Assembly (NCBI RefSeq): GCF_001761485.1
Contig: NC_090774.1
Span: forward strand, 2,542,001 to 2,606,000
Source of the DNA: Yarrowia lipolytica
Lineage: Eukaryota; Ascomycota; Dipodascomycetes; Dipodascales
Direction of reading: 5' to 3'
DNA: 64,000 nt
A model generated the notes under the pieces. That model ran no database searches. It was given only the letters and a program-made list of their open reading frames with translations, and was not told the origin of the DNA. Position 1 is the first letter of the stretch, and each line of letters begins with the position of its first letter. The position numbers were made by a program, and so were the translations under genes. Below are positions 46,910 to 57,951 of the stretch, in pieces.

Positions 46910-48483
46910 GTTTGAGAGTGATGCCGTATGTATCAGACTGTGTGAGACGTACTTTTATACACTCCAACGCATTGGGAGCAGGAGCAGGAGGTAGAAAAAG
47001 ACGATGGCGAAGAACAATCAAAACGACGCAATGCGAGTATTTCGAGACAGTTTTTGAGATGGATCGACAAAGTATGGCATTGTGATCTCATTACTTAGTT
47101 TTACTTACCATTGCTTCCCCCTGGTAGTGGAATTAGCAGGATCTTTCTAGCAGGTAAAATGCTTACAAAAGCTAGGATCTTACTTGATCGTTTACTTGAC
47201 CTAATACTTGGCTCTACCTCTACCATTTAAGAACCAAACAAAAAGAAAGAAGAGAAAAATCGAATAACATGGCGGGCCTCCCATCCCCAGAACTAAACGC
47301 CTGTCTACTCCACGACATTTGCCGTTACTGAACCACCATCTCATCAGACAACATTGCTCCACCTACAAGTAGCCCACTTTTCAGTCAAGTGCGGCTACAG
47401 TAACAGTCTTCCGTAGGAGTCTGGAAGAGCCATGAGTGAAAAAAAAAAAAAAAAAAAAAAAAAAGGGCTTTAATTGATGATACAATGTGTATTTGTACCA
47501 CACAAAGGACCTATCATACTGGTCACGTGACAGTTGTATATTGACCCCATCCCTCGATCTCACCTAACTGACCACGTGACGACAAGTGCAAGGACGAGTA
47601 CACTTCTCATTGGGATCTACAAGGGCATGCTTCAATTTCCCTTTTCGTTTCAACTTCTGGAAGTCTCCACAATCTGTCACAGTATGCTCTTTTTGACAGC
47701 GCAGGTAAATAAGCATGTTGCTTACTAGAACTGGTAAATAAGCACGTGAGTTAGTTGCCAGTAGTTTTGCAGTCTGAAGCAGGTGGGAAAGCGGCTCCAT
47801 TCACCGCCACACAATCTCTGCACAAGCTGTACAACCTCATTCCTTCGGTCTCACTTGCGTTTCAGTACACGCACCTTCTACGAGACAACCCTGCATACCC
47901 CGGGCTGCACATGCTCACAGAGTTACTGTACTCGTAGGTGACAGCTCATCGACTTAACGAACGTGGTGCAGGTGGCGTAGAGGAGCTAGGAGAGGGGAGA
48001 GGGGGTGGATCGGTCAAAAGCGCGATTGACGGGGGGATTAGAAGGTCCTTATATACACTTTGAACACGTCATCAGTGACACAGGCCGTGTGACATGCCCA
48101 CTTGCCACGTCCACCCTTTTTTCGAGATACGCGTCGCAACTTTGATGCAAATGACTGGTTTTTGCTTCGTCTGTCGATCTCTGGAACGGGGGGTTGAAAG
48201 CTGTGAATGGGCGGGTAATCGGGAAGATATATATACGACTGGACTCGCAAATCACAGACAAACAAGATGCACTTTTCGGATTTTCGCAGAGACCCCTACA
48301 ATCCCAACTACACTCCACTCCTCCTCGGCTTACCCTACCTCTTTTTTCCATGGTCCCAACCCACTTTACATTACGTGTCCCAAACAGAGTTGGGACAGGT
48401 ATAACCCAGCATAGTGCTTTGGTCTATCCACATCTTGTACACCTCACACACACCATCCCCCTACACTACCACAAACACACAAC
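46910..48483. other. Intergenic, divergent HNT3/SEC61 promoters
   Basis: 1.57 kb without a gene. An A26 tract at 47439-47464; CACGTG at 47524-47529, 47573-47578 and 47743-47748; a near-repeat GGTAAATAAGCA(T/C)GT at about 47704 and 47733; a TATATATA near 48227. Confidence 0.55.
47439..47464. repeat. A26 homopolymer
   Basis: Twenty-six consecutive A, flanked by GTG and GGG. No coding or LINE-like sequence precedes it, so it looks like a simple tract rather than a retrotransposed tail. Confidence 0.9.
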
Positions 48484-49899
48484 ATGGCCGGTGTAAGATT
48501 TCTCGACCTGGTGAAACCGTTCACGCCCTTCTTGCCCGAGGTCCAGGCGCCCGAGCGAAAGGTGCCCTTCAACCAGAAGATCATGTGGACCGCCGTGACC
48601 CTCATGATTTTCCTGGTCATGAGTGAGATCCCTCTGTACGGTATCAACTCGTCAGACAAATCCGACGCGCTGTACTGGCTGCGAATGATGCTTGCTTCCA
48701 ACCGAGGCTCTCTGATGGAGCTCGGTATCACCCCCATTGTGTCGTCCGGAATGGTGTTCCAGCTGCTTGGAGGAACCCAGCTGATCGAGGTCAACATGGA
48801 CCTCAAGTCCGATCGAGAGCTTTACCAGACCGCCCAGAAACTGTTTGCCATCATCCTCTCGCTTGGTCAGGCCACCGTCTACGTCTTGACTGGCATGTAC
48901 GGTCCCCCCAAGGATCTCGGTGTCGGTGTCTGTCTGCTTCTCATCTTCCAGCTTGTTCTTGCCGCCCTTGTTGTTATTCTGCTCGATGAGCTGCTGCAGA
49001 AGGGTTACGGTCTCGGATCCGGTATCTCGCTCTTCATTGCCACCAACATCTGTGAGCAGATCTTCTGGAAGGCTTTTGCCCCCACCACTGTCAACAAGGG
49101 CCGGGGCTACGAGTTTGAGGGCGCCATTGTCGCGTTTGTGCACCTACTCTTCACCCGAAAGGACAAGAAGCGAGCCATCATTGAGGCTTTCACCCGACAG
49201 GATCTGCCTAACATGTCTCAGCTGGTGACTACTGTGGCCATTTTCGCTGCCGTCATCTACCTCCAGGGCTTCCGAGTCGACATCCCCGTCAAGTCATCCA
49301 AGCAGCGAGGCCCCTACGGCGTCTTCCCCATCAAGCTCTTCTACACCTCCAACCTGCCCATCATGCTGCAGTCCGCCCTGACCTCCAACATCTTCATCAT
49401 CTCCCAGATGCTGTTCAAGAAGTTCCCCACGAACGTGCTCGTCCGGCTGCTCGGTGTGTGGGACGGCCGAGAGGGCATGCAGCAGCTCTTCCCCGTCTCC
49501 GGTATCGCCTATTACATGCAGCCCCCCTTCAACGCCAAGGAGGCACTGGCTGACCCCGTCAAGACCGTCATCTACATTGCCTTTGTTCTGGGCGTATGTG
49601 CCGTCTTCTCTGCCACCTGGATTGAGATTTCCGGCTCTTCTCCCCGAGATGTGGCCAAGCAGTTCAAGGAGCAGGGTCTGGTGATTGCTGGCCGACGAGA
49701 GACTTCTGCCTACAAGGAGCTCAAGCGAATCATCCCCACCGCTGCAGCTTTTGGAGGAGCCACCATTGGCGCTCTGTCAGTCGCCTCCGACCTGCTCGGA
49801 GCCCTCAGCTCCGGAACCGGTATCCTCATGGCCGTGACCACAATCTACGGCTACTACGAGATGGCCGCCAAGGAGGGCTACGTTGATGCTGCTATTTAA
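48484..49899 (+). CDS. SEC61: SEC61, translocon channel subunit
   Basis: Forms the ER protein-conducting channel. The 471-residue, ten-span protein starts [21 protein letters not shown]. It carries the plug/lateral-gate features [29 protein letters not shown], the large cytosolic loops with KRGPYG-like residues ([28 protein letters not shown], split over loop and span), [22 protein letters not shown] and the C-terminal span [16 protein letters not shown]. The start ATG at 48484 sits in ACAACATGG. Length is exactly that expected for fungal Sec61. No intron. Confidence 0.97.
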   Translation: MAGVRFLDLVKPFTPFLPEVQAPERKVPFNQKIMWTAVTLMIFLVMSEIPLYGINSSDKSDALYWLRMMLASNRGSLMELGITPIVSSGMVFQLLGGTQLIEVNMDLKSDRELYQTAQKLFAIILSLGQATVYVLTGMYGPPKDLGVGVCLLLIFQLVLAALVVILLDELLQKGYGLGSGISLFIATNICEQIFWKAFAPTTVNKGRGYEFEGAIVAFVHLLFTRKDKKRAIIEAFTRQDLPNMSQLVTTVAIFAAVIYLQGFRVDIPVKSSKQRGPYGVFPIKLFYTSNLPIMLQSALTSNIFIISQMLFKKFPTNVLVRLLGVWDGREGMQQLFPVSGIAYYMQPPFNAKEALADPVKTVIYIAFVLGVCAVFSATWIEISGSSPRDVAKQFKEQGLVIAGRRETSAYKELKRIIPTAAAFGGATIGALSVASDLLGALSSGTGILMAVTTIYGYYEMAAKEGYVDAAI

Positions 49900-51179
49900 T
49901 TGCGCTAGGGTGTAACTGACATTCTCTGGTGTTGATTACGAAGTACGAGTCCGGTTTCGCAAAATTAATTGAAACACGGCCATTGATTGATCAAATTGTT
50001 GATGATCTGATGACCTACTAAACCCCCAAGTCATTGGTTCGGACTTGTCTCAGCATAAAATTAAAGACAACCAATAGATTCACATAGTGTATAATATTCG
50101 TGAGTGGATACGTGTCGTGTCAGATCTAGGTTTGGAAGTTATCCTGACGAGAACCTTAATACGAGAGTGGTTGGCGGAGAACCAGTTGCGCGCGCTTGAG
50201 ATGGTTTGATCTGGTTGTTCGACGGCTGTATACGGAATACAGTCGTCGAACAACCAAACCAGTTCCATATGGGTAGGTTCCTGGTCGGGTGACAAATTCC
50301 ATGGTGTTTTCAAAAATCCTGTATCGCCATTATTGGACCAGCTAGATCCTGTTATTCTGGTATTGACATCTACAAGTAGTCCTACAAGTATGTACAGTAA
50401 TGCTTGTAGGTTTTTCAGTCCTCATAATCATACACAAACGATATATCATCTGTCAACGGCGAGGGGCAGACGCCAGTGCCTCTGGTATGTATCTTACGCG
50501 GCCTGTCTCACGGTGATGTGTCTTTTCGGCTTCTATGCTCAAAAACATGCCTCGTTGACACCTACGAAGCCGTATACGGAGGGGCGAGTAGCCGTAAACG
50601 ACGGAAAAGTAGCCAAAAGCAGCACAAATTACAACGACATGACAGTTGGTATAACAACAGTGTGTATGCGGAGACATGCGAGACGGGCTAGGTAGAGGAA
50701 CCTTTTGCTATCCTGAGAGGTAAGTTTCATTCACGTGACTGTAGGTGAAATATAAAATTGGCGCGTGGTGTTTGATTATGTAATCAGGAGAGGTGACTTG
50801 AAGCTGTCTCAATGTTACTGTACGGAAGCTGAGTATAGATGTAAATACTGTATTTACTGGATGGTTTGAAGATGACTCGCATGTTCATTTAGTACAGTAT
50901 TGTCAGTGTGTAGTTACTTGGGAGTGTGTAAGTAGTGTGACTGAACACAACACAGCGAAAGGGGATCTTCTACTCTGGTAGTTCTCGCCAAAAGTATGAG
51001 TAAGACTACAGAAATAACTCAATTGAGTCCTCATAAATAAAACGCTTTGTTTGAATCCTACTTTACAAGTATTTACATCTACAACCACCCTCAAATCGCG
51101 TCGTCCCAGCTTTGTTCCCTACTAAACTCTGATTCATGGTCCGCATTATCTCTCACCATCTTCAACACCATCACCAACT
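49900..51179. other. Intergenic between SEC61 and GPI12
   Basis: 1.28 kb. It holds the hairpin at 50212-50256 and a CACGTG at 50732-50737. A 101-codon frame (50390-50695) has no family likeness and is not called. Confidence 0.55.
50212..50256. repeat. 20-bp-stem hairpin with 5-nt loop
   Basis: Arms 50212-50231 and 50237-50256 are reverse complements at 19 of 20 positions, the exception a G-U-compatible pair, around the loop ACGGA. It starts 313 bp past the SEC61 stop. Confidence 0.85.
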
Positions 51180-51935
51180 ATGCGAGTAGGACTAATTGTG
51201 CTCATCATTGGGTTTTTGTGGTGGACGCCCTCGTGGCTGACTAAGCGACTCAACAAGAACCACGCTGAGCCCACCATCATCGACAATCATATCACTCTTC
51301 TCATTGCGCATCCCGACGACGAGGCCATGTTTTTCGGCCCTACCCTCGACCTTCTGACGCGCAAAGAACACAAAAACAAAGTGTCTATTCTGTGTCTTTC
51401 TACTGGAAACGACGAGGGACTGGGCGAAATTCGAAAATCAGAACTTGTTGAGTCAGCGGCCATCTTCGGGGTGTCGGCTGAAAAAGTTCACGTCCTGGAC
51501 CGCCCAGAGCTGCAGGATGGTATGGAAAACGAATGGGATAGAACCATGGTTGCCGGAGTGATTGAGGAAGTTGTACCCACCACTCAGACTATTGTCACGT
51601 TCGACGCCGAGGGTGTTTCGGGCCATATCAACCATAGATCAGTCTACTATGGAGCACTTTACTACGCCAAAGAAAACCCTGGAGTCACTGTGTGGACTCT
51701 GGAGTCTGTGCCCGTGTACCGCAAATACACTGCAGTCATTGACGGATTTGTCACCACTTTGTTGCGGTCTATACTTCCCTCAAACTCTCGAGTTTCCACC
51801 GCCGCAGATTACAAGGCGTACCAGGATGCTCGAAAGGCCATGGTAAAGGCTCATGTGAGTCAGATGAAGTGGTTCCGATACGGATGGATTACTTTGTCCA
51901 GATACATGTGGTTTAATGAGCTGGTGAGAGCCTAG
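51180..51935 (+). CDS. GPI12: GPI12, GlcNAc-PI de-N-acetylase
   Basis: Second enzyme of GPI-anchor synthesis on the cytosolic face of the ER (PIG-L family). The 251-residue protein has an N-terminal signal anchor (about 3-20, ending WWTPSWL), the zinc-binding AHPDDE (43-48), LCLSTGNDEGLGEIRKSEL and the distal zinc/active-site HINH (149-152, in FDAEGVSGHINHRSV). A C-terminal MKWFRYGWITLSRYMWFNEL is typical for fungal members. The start is the ATG at 51180. The 3' end converges with the PPR-like gene (138 bp). Confidence 0.95.
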   Translation: MRVGLIVLIIGFLWWTPSWLTKRLNKNHAEPTIIDNHITLLIAHPDDEAMFFGPTLDLLTRKEHKNKVSILCLSTGNDEGLGEIRKSELVESAAIFGVSAEKVHVLDRPELQDGMENEWDRTMVAGVIEEVVPTTQTIVTFDAEGVSGHINHRSVYYGALYYAKENPGVTVWTLESVPVYRKYTAVIDGFVTTLLRSILPSNSRVSTAADYKAYQDARKAMVKAHVSQMKWFRYGWITLSRYMWFNELVRA

Positions 51936-52073
51936 AGGAGGTATAGAAGTTATCTAACACACGTACATTGTTTTATTGCATTGAATCATTGGAACTATTG
52001 TAGTTTTGTAGACATAAAATCATTCATTCATACTATATACTCCATTCGTAATAACCTGGCAGTTCTATCTAGT

Positions 52074-53552
52074 CTACAACTGCAAAAAGTTCTCCTCGTC
52101 TTCCTCATCTTCAGGAATGTACTTCAACTCCTGCACCAACGCACTGTCCAAAATGTCCAGCTCGTTACCCTCCTCTCCACCAACAGGCACATTTCCAGCC
52201 ATCTTGTACTGCTGCTCAAGCTCGTGAATCTTGGTGCTGATAAATTCCTGCATCTGAGTGTGCTCCTGGAACGTTCTAGCCACCTCAATGGCCTTGGGGA
52301 AGTTGCCTGTGGTTGTGTATCGTCTCAGGAGAAGACCAATATATGTGGAGACAACGGCCGCCATTTCTCCAACCTTATCCACGCTCAGAGCGTAGTGCAT
52401 CAGAGTTTGGAGGTCTTCAAGACGGTCTCTGGCGAGCAAGTCTCTGATTCGAAGAGAATACTGCGCGGGAGAAGGAGGGTAGTCGAACTCAACAATATTG
52501 GACCACACAGAGTTGCACATTTCCTTTGAGCTTTGTCCGTGAGGGATACCAGTGTACAGAGCATGTCTCATTAGATGGGTCCAGTATCCCTGAGCCAACT
52601 GACTGTCAAGTCGAATGCCGTAGATATCAGCAATAGTTTCACAATATGCCTTTCCTTCGACTAGACGGTCATTCAGACCGAATGCGTCAATGATAGAGAT
52701 GAGAGTGAATGGAGTCGGGTGCATTATCGAAGTGTGGGGTACTCGAGGTCCCTCCAACTTTCCACTGTTGAATCCCACTCCCCACAGGTTCTCACAGATG
52801 CTCACCGCCATAGGTAAGTTGTTCTGCTGACCATAGTGGTTGAGAGCAATGGCGTATGTGATTCGAGTGGGCTCGATACCCCGGTCTCGCATCTCGTTCA
52901 TGAATTCGATGGGATCAAGCGCATGAGCTCTAGAATCGGACACGTCCTTGTTGGTCGCCCAGAACTTGGCACCTGCCAGATCGGGCATGTCACTGTTACC
53001 TCGGAGCCGGGGGGAGGCATCGGTTCGAGCCTTGAGGTACGCGTTGTACAGAGCAGATGTCTTGTCGCACTCGTTGAGCATGGCCTGCTCCCATGCGTCC
53101 TGTACCTGCTTTGGGCGTCGCGTCAGGTGAGCCAGCTTGATGAGATATGTGTAATGACGGGCGTTGAGGCCAGGCACAAAGTGCGACAGACTCTCCAGCA
53201 CCTGCAGACGGGCAGTGTTGTATGTTCGTAGCTTGGAAATGGGAATACCTCTCACCTCCTCGTACACATTCTCCAGCAATTGGCCGTACAGAATGGGTGT
53301 GATGGCCTCGGGTCCGCTGGTCTCGCAGATCTCCAGCGCAAGTTTGAGAGCTCCGGTGCCATTCTCCTTCTTGTTCCGCTTGTTGAGCGCAATGCTGAGA
53401 TTGTCGGTTAGCCGGTGACCCGTCGGAGGCTCCACGGCCTCGGGCTTGAAGTTGAAGTGCCAGGACACGTGGTAGGGATCTCGGTAGCCTCTTGTCTGGA
53501 CGGCGGCGAGCCGTCGTAGTGGTTTTCCAGCTCGTCCGCAGCTCCGTAGCAT
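52074..53552 (-). CDS. Mitochondrial PPR-like protein, unassigned
   Basis: The 492-residue protein begins MLRSCGRAGKPLRRLAAVQTRGYRDPYH, a good mitochondrial presequence with a likely RGY cleavage region. It is otherwise made of helical pairs of about 35 residues resembling degenerate pentatricopeptide repeats (for example HYTYLIKLAHLTRRPKQVQDAWEQA, RGIEPTRITYAIALNHYGQQNN and FTLISIIDAFGLNDRLVEGKAYCE, in separate repeats). The tail is acidic. Fungal proteins of this kind serve in mitochondrial mRNA or rRNA expression. I cannot say which budding yeast protein, if any, is the counterpart. The start is the ATG at 53552. Confidence 0.8.
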   Translation of the reverse strand: MLRSCGRAGKPLRRLAAVQTRGYRDPYHVSWHFNFKPEAVEPPTGHRLTDNLSIALNKRNKKENGTGALKLALEICETSGPEAITPILYGQLLENVYEEVRGIPISKLRTYNTARLQVLESLSHFVPGLNARHYTYLIKLAHLTRRPKQVQDAWEQAMLNECDKTSALYNAYLKARTDASPRLRGNSDMPDLAGAKFWATNKDVSDSRAHALDPIEFMNEMRDRGIEPTRITYAIALNHYGQQNNLPMAVSICENLWGVGFNSGKLEGPRVPHTSIMHPTPFTLISIIDAFGLNDRLVEGKAYCETIADIYGIRLDSQLAQGYWTHLMRHALYTGIPHGQSSKEMCNSVWSNIVEFDYPPSPAQYSLRIRDLLARDRLEDLQTLMHYALSVDKVGEMAAVVSTYIGLLLRRYTTTGNFPKAIEVARTFQEHTQMQEFISTKIHELEQQYKMAGNVPVGGEEGNELDILDSALVQELKYIPEDEEDEENFLQL

Positions 53553-54397
53553 TTTTCGGGGGGTTGAGAAGACACTTGCAAGACCTGCATCCCACCACTA
53601 AAATCCCAGATCAAGGTTCGGATTATATAAGCGTGATAAAAGGCCAGTCTTCAAGTACGTCCTTGTACAACAGCAAGTAGTACTCGTACTAATACCTGTA
53701 GGTGAATGTGTGAAATGGAAGGGACTCTCAATATATATGCTAGTTTCAGAAATCTACTTCGTCTAGCGCATTATAAATACGTCGTTCTTATGGCGCACAC
53801 CACGACATTTGAGGAGAGAATGACTTATTGAGATTGTTTTACGGGTAATAATACTGATATGAAGAAAATTTTGATATGATAAAGAAAACTAATATCCAGC
53901 AATGAAAAAAAAAATATACTCAGGGTGACTTGTAGCCTCAGAAATTCTTCTAATGAATCAACTAAGTTCCTAAGTAATGTAAGTTACTAATGTTTAACAA
54001 CTCATGTTCATTCATATACCTCTCTAACGTGATATATAGGGAATGGATTATCCAGAAACTTTGACAGTGTATCAATGACTATACCAGTTTCCTGCCTGTA
54101 GGGTTATCATGTCTGTAACAGAATTATTAAACCAGATATACGTATCCAGTGTTATGATACTAAGGCTCAAACTGAGGTACATACAAGTACAGTGTACAGT
54201 AATTAGAATTAGCCAATAAGTGCCGTACAGTACTTGTAGTTACGGTAACTGCCGGTACCTGTACAGTACAAATAGTGTCTCAACATTAAAAAAGAAAACA
54301 TCTTGTTGTCGTTCACGGTCCCGTCAGACGACTAATACATTTTATCACGTGACCGTGTTTTCTTTTTCCCTATTCCCATTCCTGCCGAACTCAATGC
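53553..54397. other. Intergenic, divergent PPR/DPB11 promoters, AT-rich
   Basis: 845 bp, notably AT-rich between about 53750 and 54130, with an A10 run near 53905. A GTAC-rich patch at 54180-54275 contains the second copy of the 22-bp element, and CACGTG is at 54346-54351. No gene seen. Confidence 0.55.
54218..54239. repeat. Second copy of the 22-bp GTAC-rich element
   Basis: Matches 40089-40110 at 20 of 22 positions, in the same orientation. Here the palindrome is imperfect. Confidence 0.5.
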
Positions 54398-56170
54398 ATG
54401 TCTCTACAATATCTCAACTCTAAACGCCATTTCGATATAGATTCACATCACCAACCCATGCTAGCAGGATACGTCTTCTGTTGCACTGGCGTAGACGGCG
54501 ACCTCAAGTCGTCCATTGTGGCCAAGTGTCGCGCCATGAAGGGTGAGATCCAGGACAATCTGACACCTGACGCCCACTTTCTGCTGGTCGGAAACCAGGA
54601 CAGTGAAAAGTATCTGTTTGCTTCACACCAGCGACTGGATATGACTTTCCTACATCCCCAGTTCATCGAAAAGCTCCATGCGCGTTGGATCGCGGCCGAG
54701 ACCATCGATCTGGATAACGTGATACGCGAATTCCGCATGCCTGTATTCTTCAACAAAAACCTGAGCGTGTCTAACATTGAGGAGCGACAACCGATGATTG
54801 ACACGATAGAGGAGAATGGAGGCATATTTGACGGAAACGTCAAGACACTCGTGACCAACATTTTGGTGACTCCCAAAGCACAGGGCAAAAAATACGACTT
54901 TGCCATGAGAAAAAGCATTCCTGTCGTTCATCCTATTTGGATCGAACATTGCATCAAGAGAGGAGCCATGTTGGATACCAGCGACTTCCACCCTGCCAAG
55001 GAAGGAGTCGAGAACTCAGACACAGCGTGGTTTAAAGATATGCATCCGGAACCGTGGAGGGAGGTGGCTCGAGTGTCGGAGGAGGTTGCGCGGCAACAGT
55101 TTCGAAGACCAAAGGTGCTCAAGGCTGGTCTGTGGGATAGTCATAACAGTATCACCGAGTCGCGTGCAGAGATAGAAGCACCGTTTTTCGACGAGGAGGA
55201 GCAAGACACGTCGTCATCACGTGAGAATGGCAGATCGCGTCACTCAACAGGCATCTTTGCTGGTCATTCGATTTTGTTTGTTGGGTTCATCAAGAAGCAG
55301 CTTGAGAAGCTTCAACAGACAGTGGTTTCACATGGAGCTACGCTGGCTTCTTCGGAAACCACGGCAACCAATATTATTGTGCATCCTGAGATTCCTTCAG
55401 ATCGATACGATCTTCTGGCAGCTTCATGTACCACGCCCATCTCGACATTCTGGCTGGTGGAGCGTTCCATATTCTACAAAAAGTGGACTAGTGATATATG
55501 GTCTTCCTATGTGCCTGAAAAGGATCTGGTTGCGTTCTCCAACGTCAATATTTCCATTTCCGGCTTTGATGGAGTAGAGCTGATGCATATTGAAAAGCTC
55601 ATTTCCATGTTAGGAGCCCGATACAAGCCCGTTTTCGGCGAGAAAACAGGCAGTGTGCTTGTGGCTGCGTCGCCTCATGCTCGCAAGGTGCGGAATGCAC
55701 AGAAATGGATGATCCCAGTGGTCTCTATCGACTGGTTGTGGGACTCTGCTGTGGCGTCCAAAATCATGGAGGTTGATCGGTACATTGTTGGAGGAAGCCG
55801 AGTGTTCCATGAGATGCGTCACTTCGACAGTCGAGGAAACATGGTGGATATGATGGGAGACAAAAACGCCACCCAAAGAGGACTGTCTAGAAAACGCCGT
55901 ATGGTTGACAGCCCTGTCAAACACAGGACATCCACTGGACCCTCTGAGTCGCCTCTCAAGAAGCTGTCTTCTTTCGGAAGTCCTAGCCCTAAAAAAATGC
56001 AGCAGCAAGTCCAAAAGGGCAGTCCTAAAAAGACCCACAAGGGTCTGAAGGTGACGGTAGAGAAGCTTACAAGACAGTGCTCAAAGGCTGCTGTGTTGGA
56101 AGAGCTTTTGGGATACACTACAGACGTCAGTGAGCTGGAGAGCAGTCAGAAGATCATGTGCGACGATTAA
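54398..56170 (+). CDS. DPB11: Four-BRCT replication/checkpoint protein (Dpb11/Rad4/TopBP1 type)
   Basis: Scaffold that binds CDK-phosphorylated replication factors and activates the checkpoint kinase. The 590-residue protein has two N-terminal BRCT domains (about 21-103 and 112-205; MLAGYVFCCTGVDGDL resembles fission yeast Rad4, and VVHPIWIEHCIKRG ends the second). Two central BRCTs follow (about 285-370, GHSILFVGFIKKQLEKLQQ..TTPISTFWLVERS, and about 385-470, PVVSIDWLWDSA). The basic tail has several SP sites followed by Lys (DSPVK, ESPLKK, GSPKK), likely CDK targets. The first ATG is 54398; 54458 is a strong alternative that begins exactly at BRCT1, and an out-of-frame ATG at 54394 precedes both. 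Confidence 0.83.
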   Translation: MSLQYLNSKRHFDIDSHHQPMLAGYVFCCTGVDGDLKSSIVAKCRAMKGEIQDNLTPDAHFLLVGNQDSEKYLFASHQRLDMTFLHPQFIEKLHARWIAAETIDLDNVIREFRMPVFFNKNLSVSNIEERQPMIDTIEENGGIFDGNVKTLVTNILVTPKAQGKKYDFAMRKSIPVVHPIWIEHCIKRGAMLDTSDFHPAKEGVENSDTAWFKDMHPEPWREVARVSEEVARQQFRRPKVLKAGLWDSHNSITESRAEIEAPFFDEEEQDTSSSRENGRSRHSTGIFAGHSILFVGFIKKQLEKLQQTVVSHGATLASSETTATNIIVHPEIPSDRYDLLAASCTTPISTFWLVERSIFYKKWTSDIWSSYVPEKDLVAFSNVNISISGFDGVELMHIEKLISMLGARYKPVFGEKTGSVLVAASPHARKVRNAQKWMIPVVSIDWLWDSAVASKIMEVDRYIVGGSRVFHEMRHFDSRGNMVDMMGDKNATQRGLSRKRRMVDSPVKHRTSTGPSESPLKKLSSFGSPSPKKMQQQVQKGSPKKTHKGLKVTVEKLTRQCSKAAVLEELLGYTTDVSELESSQKIMCDD

Positions 56171-56204
56171 ATCCAATTATTTATTATATACATATACATA
56201 TAGG

Positions 56205-57488
56205 TTAACCCATCAGAAACGAATTGACAGCGTTCAGAGTAGCTCGAGATGGATTGATGGTCTTGCACTGTTGAATCATGTACACCAATCGTCTCCTTAT
56301 CACCTCCTTGGACATGTTTCCCTTTCCCTCCTTGATAGACCCGTCCTCGTTGAAGTACAGACAGAACAATGTGAGGATGATACAGACAGATAGGTCATCT
56401 GAGTCTGCCATTACAAACACTTTTTGACCCACGAAGTCCTTGTAAAATTTGGAGATGGGTTCTAGCGCTGTTCGCAGCTCCTTAGCGCCCTTCTTTCCTT
56501 CGCCCAATGGCTTGTGAAGCACCTTGTTGTGTTTTGGAACTGTTTTGGCAACTGAGATGACTGCATTATACGACTCCGGTGTTTCAGACGCTCCAAAAGA
56601 TAATCCTGTTGGTTCGATAGTCACCGCAGTATCCCCCTTGTCTTTGAAATCCTCCAGTGAGTTGACATATTCCAGAAGTTCGGTATCAGTCTTGCTCATG
56701 TCTCCTAGAACCTCTTTATGAGTCCATAATAGTGTTGGCGTGAGCTTTTCAGCCCATTCCTCGTGATCATCAGCTGCTCCTTGGACGTAAATGTATCCGT
56801 TCCTTCTATCTGTTCCATCCTGGACCATCTCCGAGGCCGTACATAGCACCAGAGGGTAGAAATCTGTGTAGACGGGTGGCTCAGAATGTAACATATCCTT
56901 TGGAGTGACCCAGATTGGTTTCACAGGCTTATCCAGAGTCTGTTTCAGCTTCTCAATGTCAACTCCGGTCTTACGAAACTGATCCACCCAGCCATCTACC
57001 TTCTTTTCAATCTCATAATGTTCAGATTTGCCCACTATGATCGGACTGGTGGTCAGAGGAGGGGCATCAGAGCCAAACACAGCCAGATTGATCACTCTGC
57101 ACCATTGGGGAATAGTCTTGGATAGAGCATCGGGAATGGGCTTGCCTCTTCGAGTCGAATCCACAATTACAGCTCCTCCATGGGTTCTGACAAAGTCCAG
57201 AAGATGCAGATTGAGTCGTCGAGTAGAGAAGCTATGCACATTGGTATGTCCGTCGGTCGACTTGAAGTAGACACTCTCCGCAATGTCATCAGGGGCAATG
57301 TACCATCTTCCACACCGTTCATTGGCCACCAGAGGAAGGCTGAACGACTCAGACACTCGTTTGACATGCTTCGAGTCGTGGAAAATCGACTGGACCCGAT
57401 TTTTCACAGATCGGCTGTCTTTCCGGAGATCTTTTGCCAGCTTTCCGAACGACAGAGCGTCTGTATCGGCATTCAATATGGTAGTCAT
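56205..57488 (-). CDS. RIT1: RIT1, initiator-tRNA phosphoribosyltransferase
   Basis: Adds a 2'-O-ribosyl phosphate to A64 of initiator tRNA-Met so that it is excluded from elongation. The 427-residue protein carries ANERCGRWYIAPDD (55-68), FKSTDGHTNVHSFSTRRLNLHLL, VIVDSTRRGKPIPDALSKTIP (split around residue 109-129), then CTASEMVQDG, YIYVQGAADDHEEWA and a C-terminal RRLVYMIQQ..NPSRATLNAVNSFLMG, all as in yeast Rit1. The first ATG of the frame is at 57488; a GTG 12 codons upstream is ignored. Its stop lies only 34 bp from the convergent DPB11 stop. Confidence 0.93.
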   Translation of the reverse strand: MTTILNADTDALSFGKLAKDLRKDSRSVKNRVQSIFHDSKHVKRVSESFSLPLVANERCGRWYIAPDDIAESVYFKSTDGHTNVHSFSTRRLNLHLLDFVRTHGGAVIVDSTRRGKPIPDALSKTIPQWCRVINLAVFGSDAPPLTTSPIIVGKSEHYEIEKKVDGWVDQFRKTGVDIEKLKQTLDKPVKPIWVTPKDMLHSEPPVYTDFYPLVLCTASEMVQDGTDRRNGYIYVQGAADDHEEWAEKLTPTLLWTHKEVLGDMSKTDTELLEYVNSLEDFKDKGDTAVTIEPTGLSFGASETPESYNAVISVAKTVPKHNKVLHKPLGEGKKGAKELRTALEPISKFYKDFVGQKVFVMADSDDLSVCIILTLFCLYFNEDGSIKEGKGNMSKEVIRRRLVYMIQQCKTINPSRATLNAVNSFLMG

Positions 57489-57951
57489 TGGGCAGATAGG
57501 TTTGTATCCAAGCTGAGATGTCACAAACTTCTGGAAAAAGTGGTATCAATCGAATTGTCCAGAATTGGCGAGTCTGGGAATCTGATTCGTTTGTCTTAGA
57601 TATCTGTGAGGGATGGCCTAGCGGTGCAGTTTAAAAACTTTCCCCTGTTCAAGAGAAGAGAGGAATATTCAAGTAAAGCAAATAGAGTTGCTAGTTGGAG
57701 AACACTACTTAAAATAATGTCGTTCTAATTCGTTGAATAGTTGCTGTATTAGGCTGAGAATTTTCACATCAATAAAAACAGTATGGAGGTCATACTATGT
57801 AAAAAAATCTCACTTTCTACTCGATCTCATCGCCTTCTATATCGGTCTCAAATTGCTCATCGATAAACCTTAAATTCTTCACCTTCTCTCCCAACATCAC
57901 CAACACAGCTGACGCCTGGGCACGCCGTATAAACACCACCACCACACAAAC
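57489..57951. other. Bidirectional RIT1/PAF1 promoter region
   Basis: 463 bp. No gene, tRNA or distinct repeat seen. Confidence 0.6.

Noticed and set aside
47439-47464. A26 tract as the tail of a LINE or SINE copy
   Set aside because: No upstream element sequence and no flanking target-site duplication visible.
50390-50695. 101-codon frame with ATG between SEC61 and GPI12
   Set aside because: No family likeness, Cys/Arg-rich mixed composition, overlapped by other random frames.
53750-54130. AT-rich stretch as a replication origin or centromere
   Set aside because: AT content alone is not evidence; no recognisable origin or centromere element was found.
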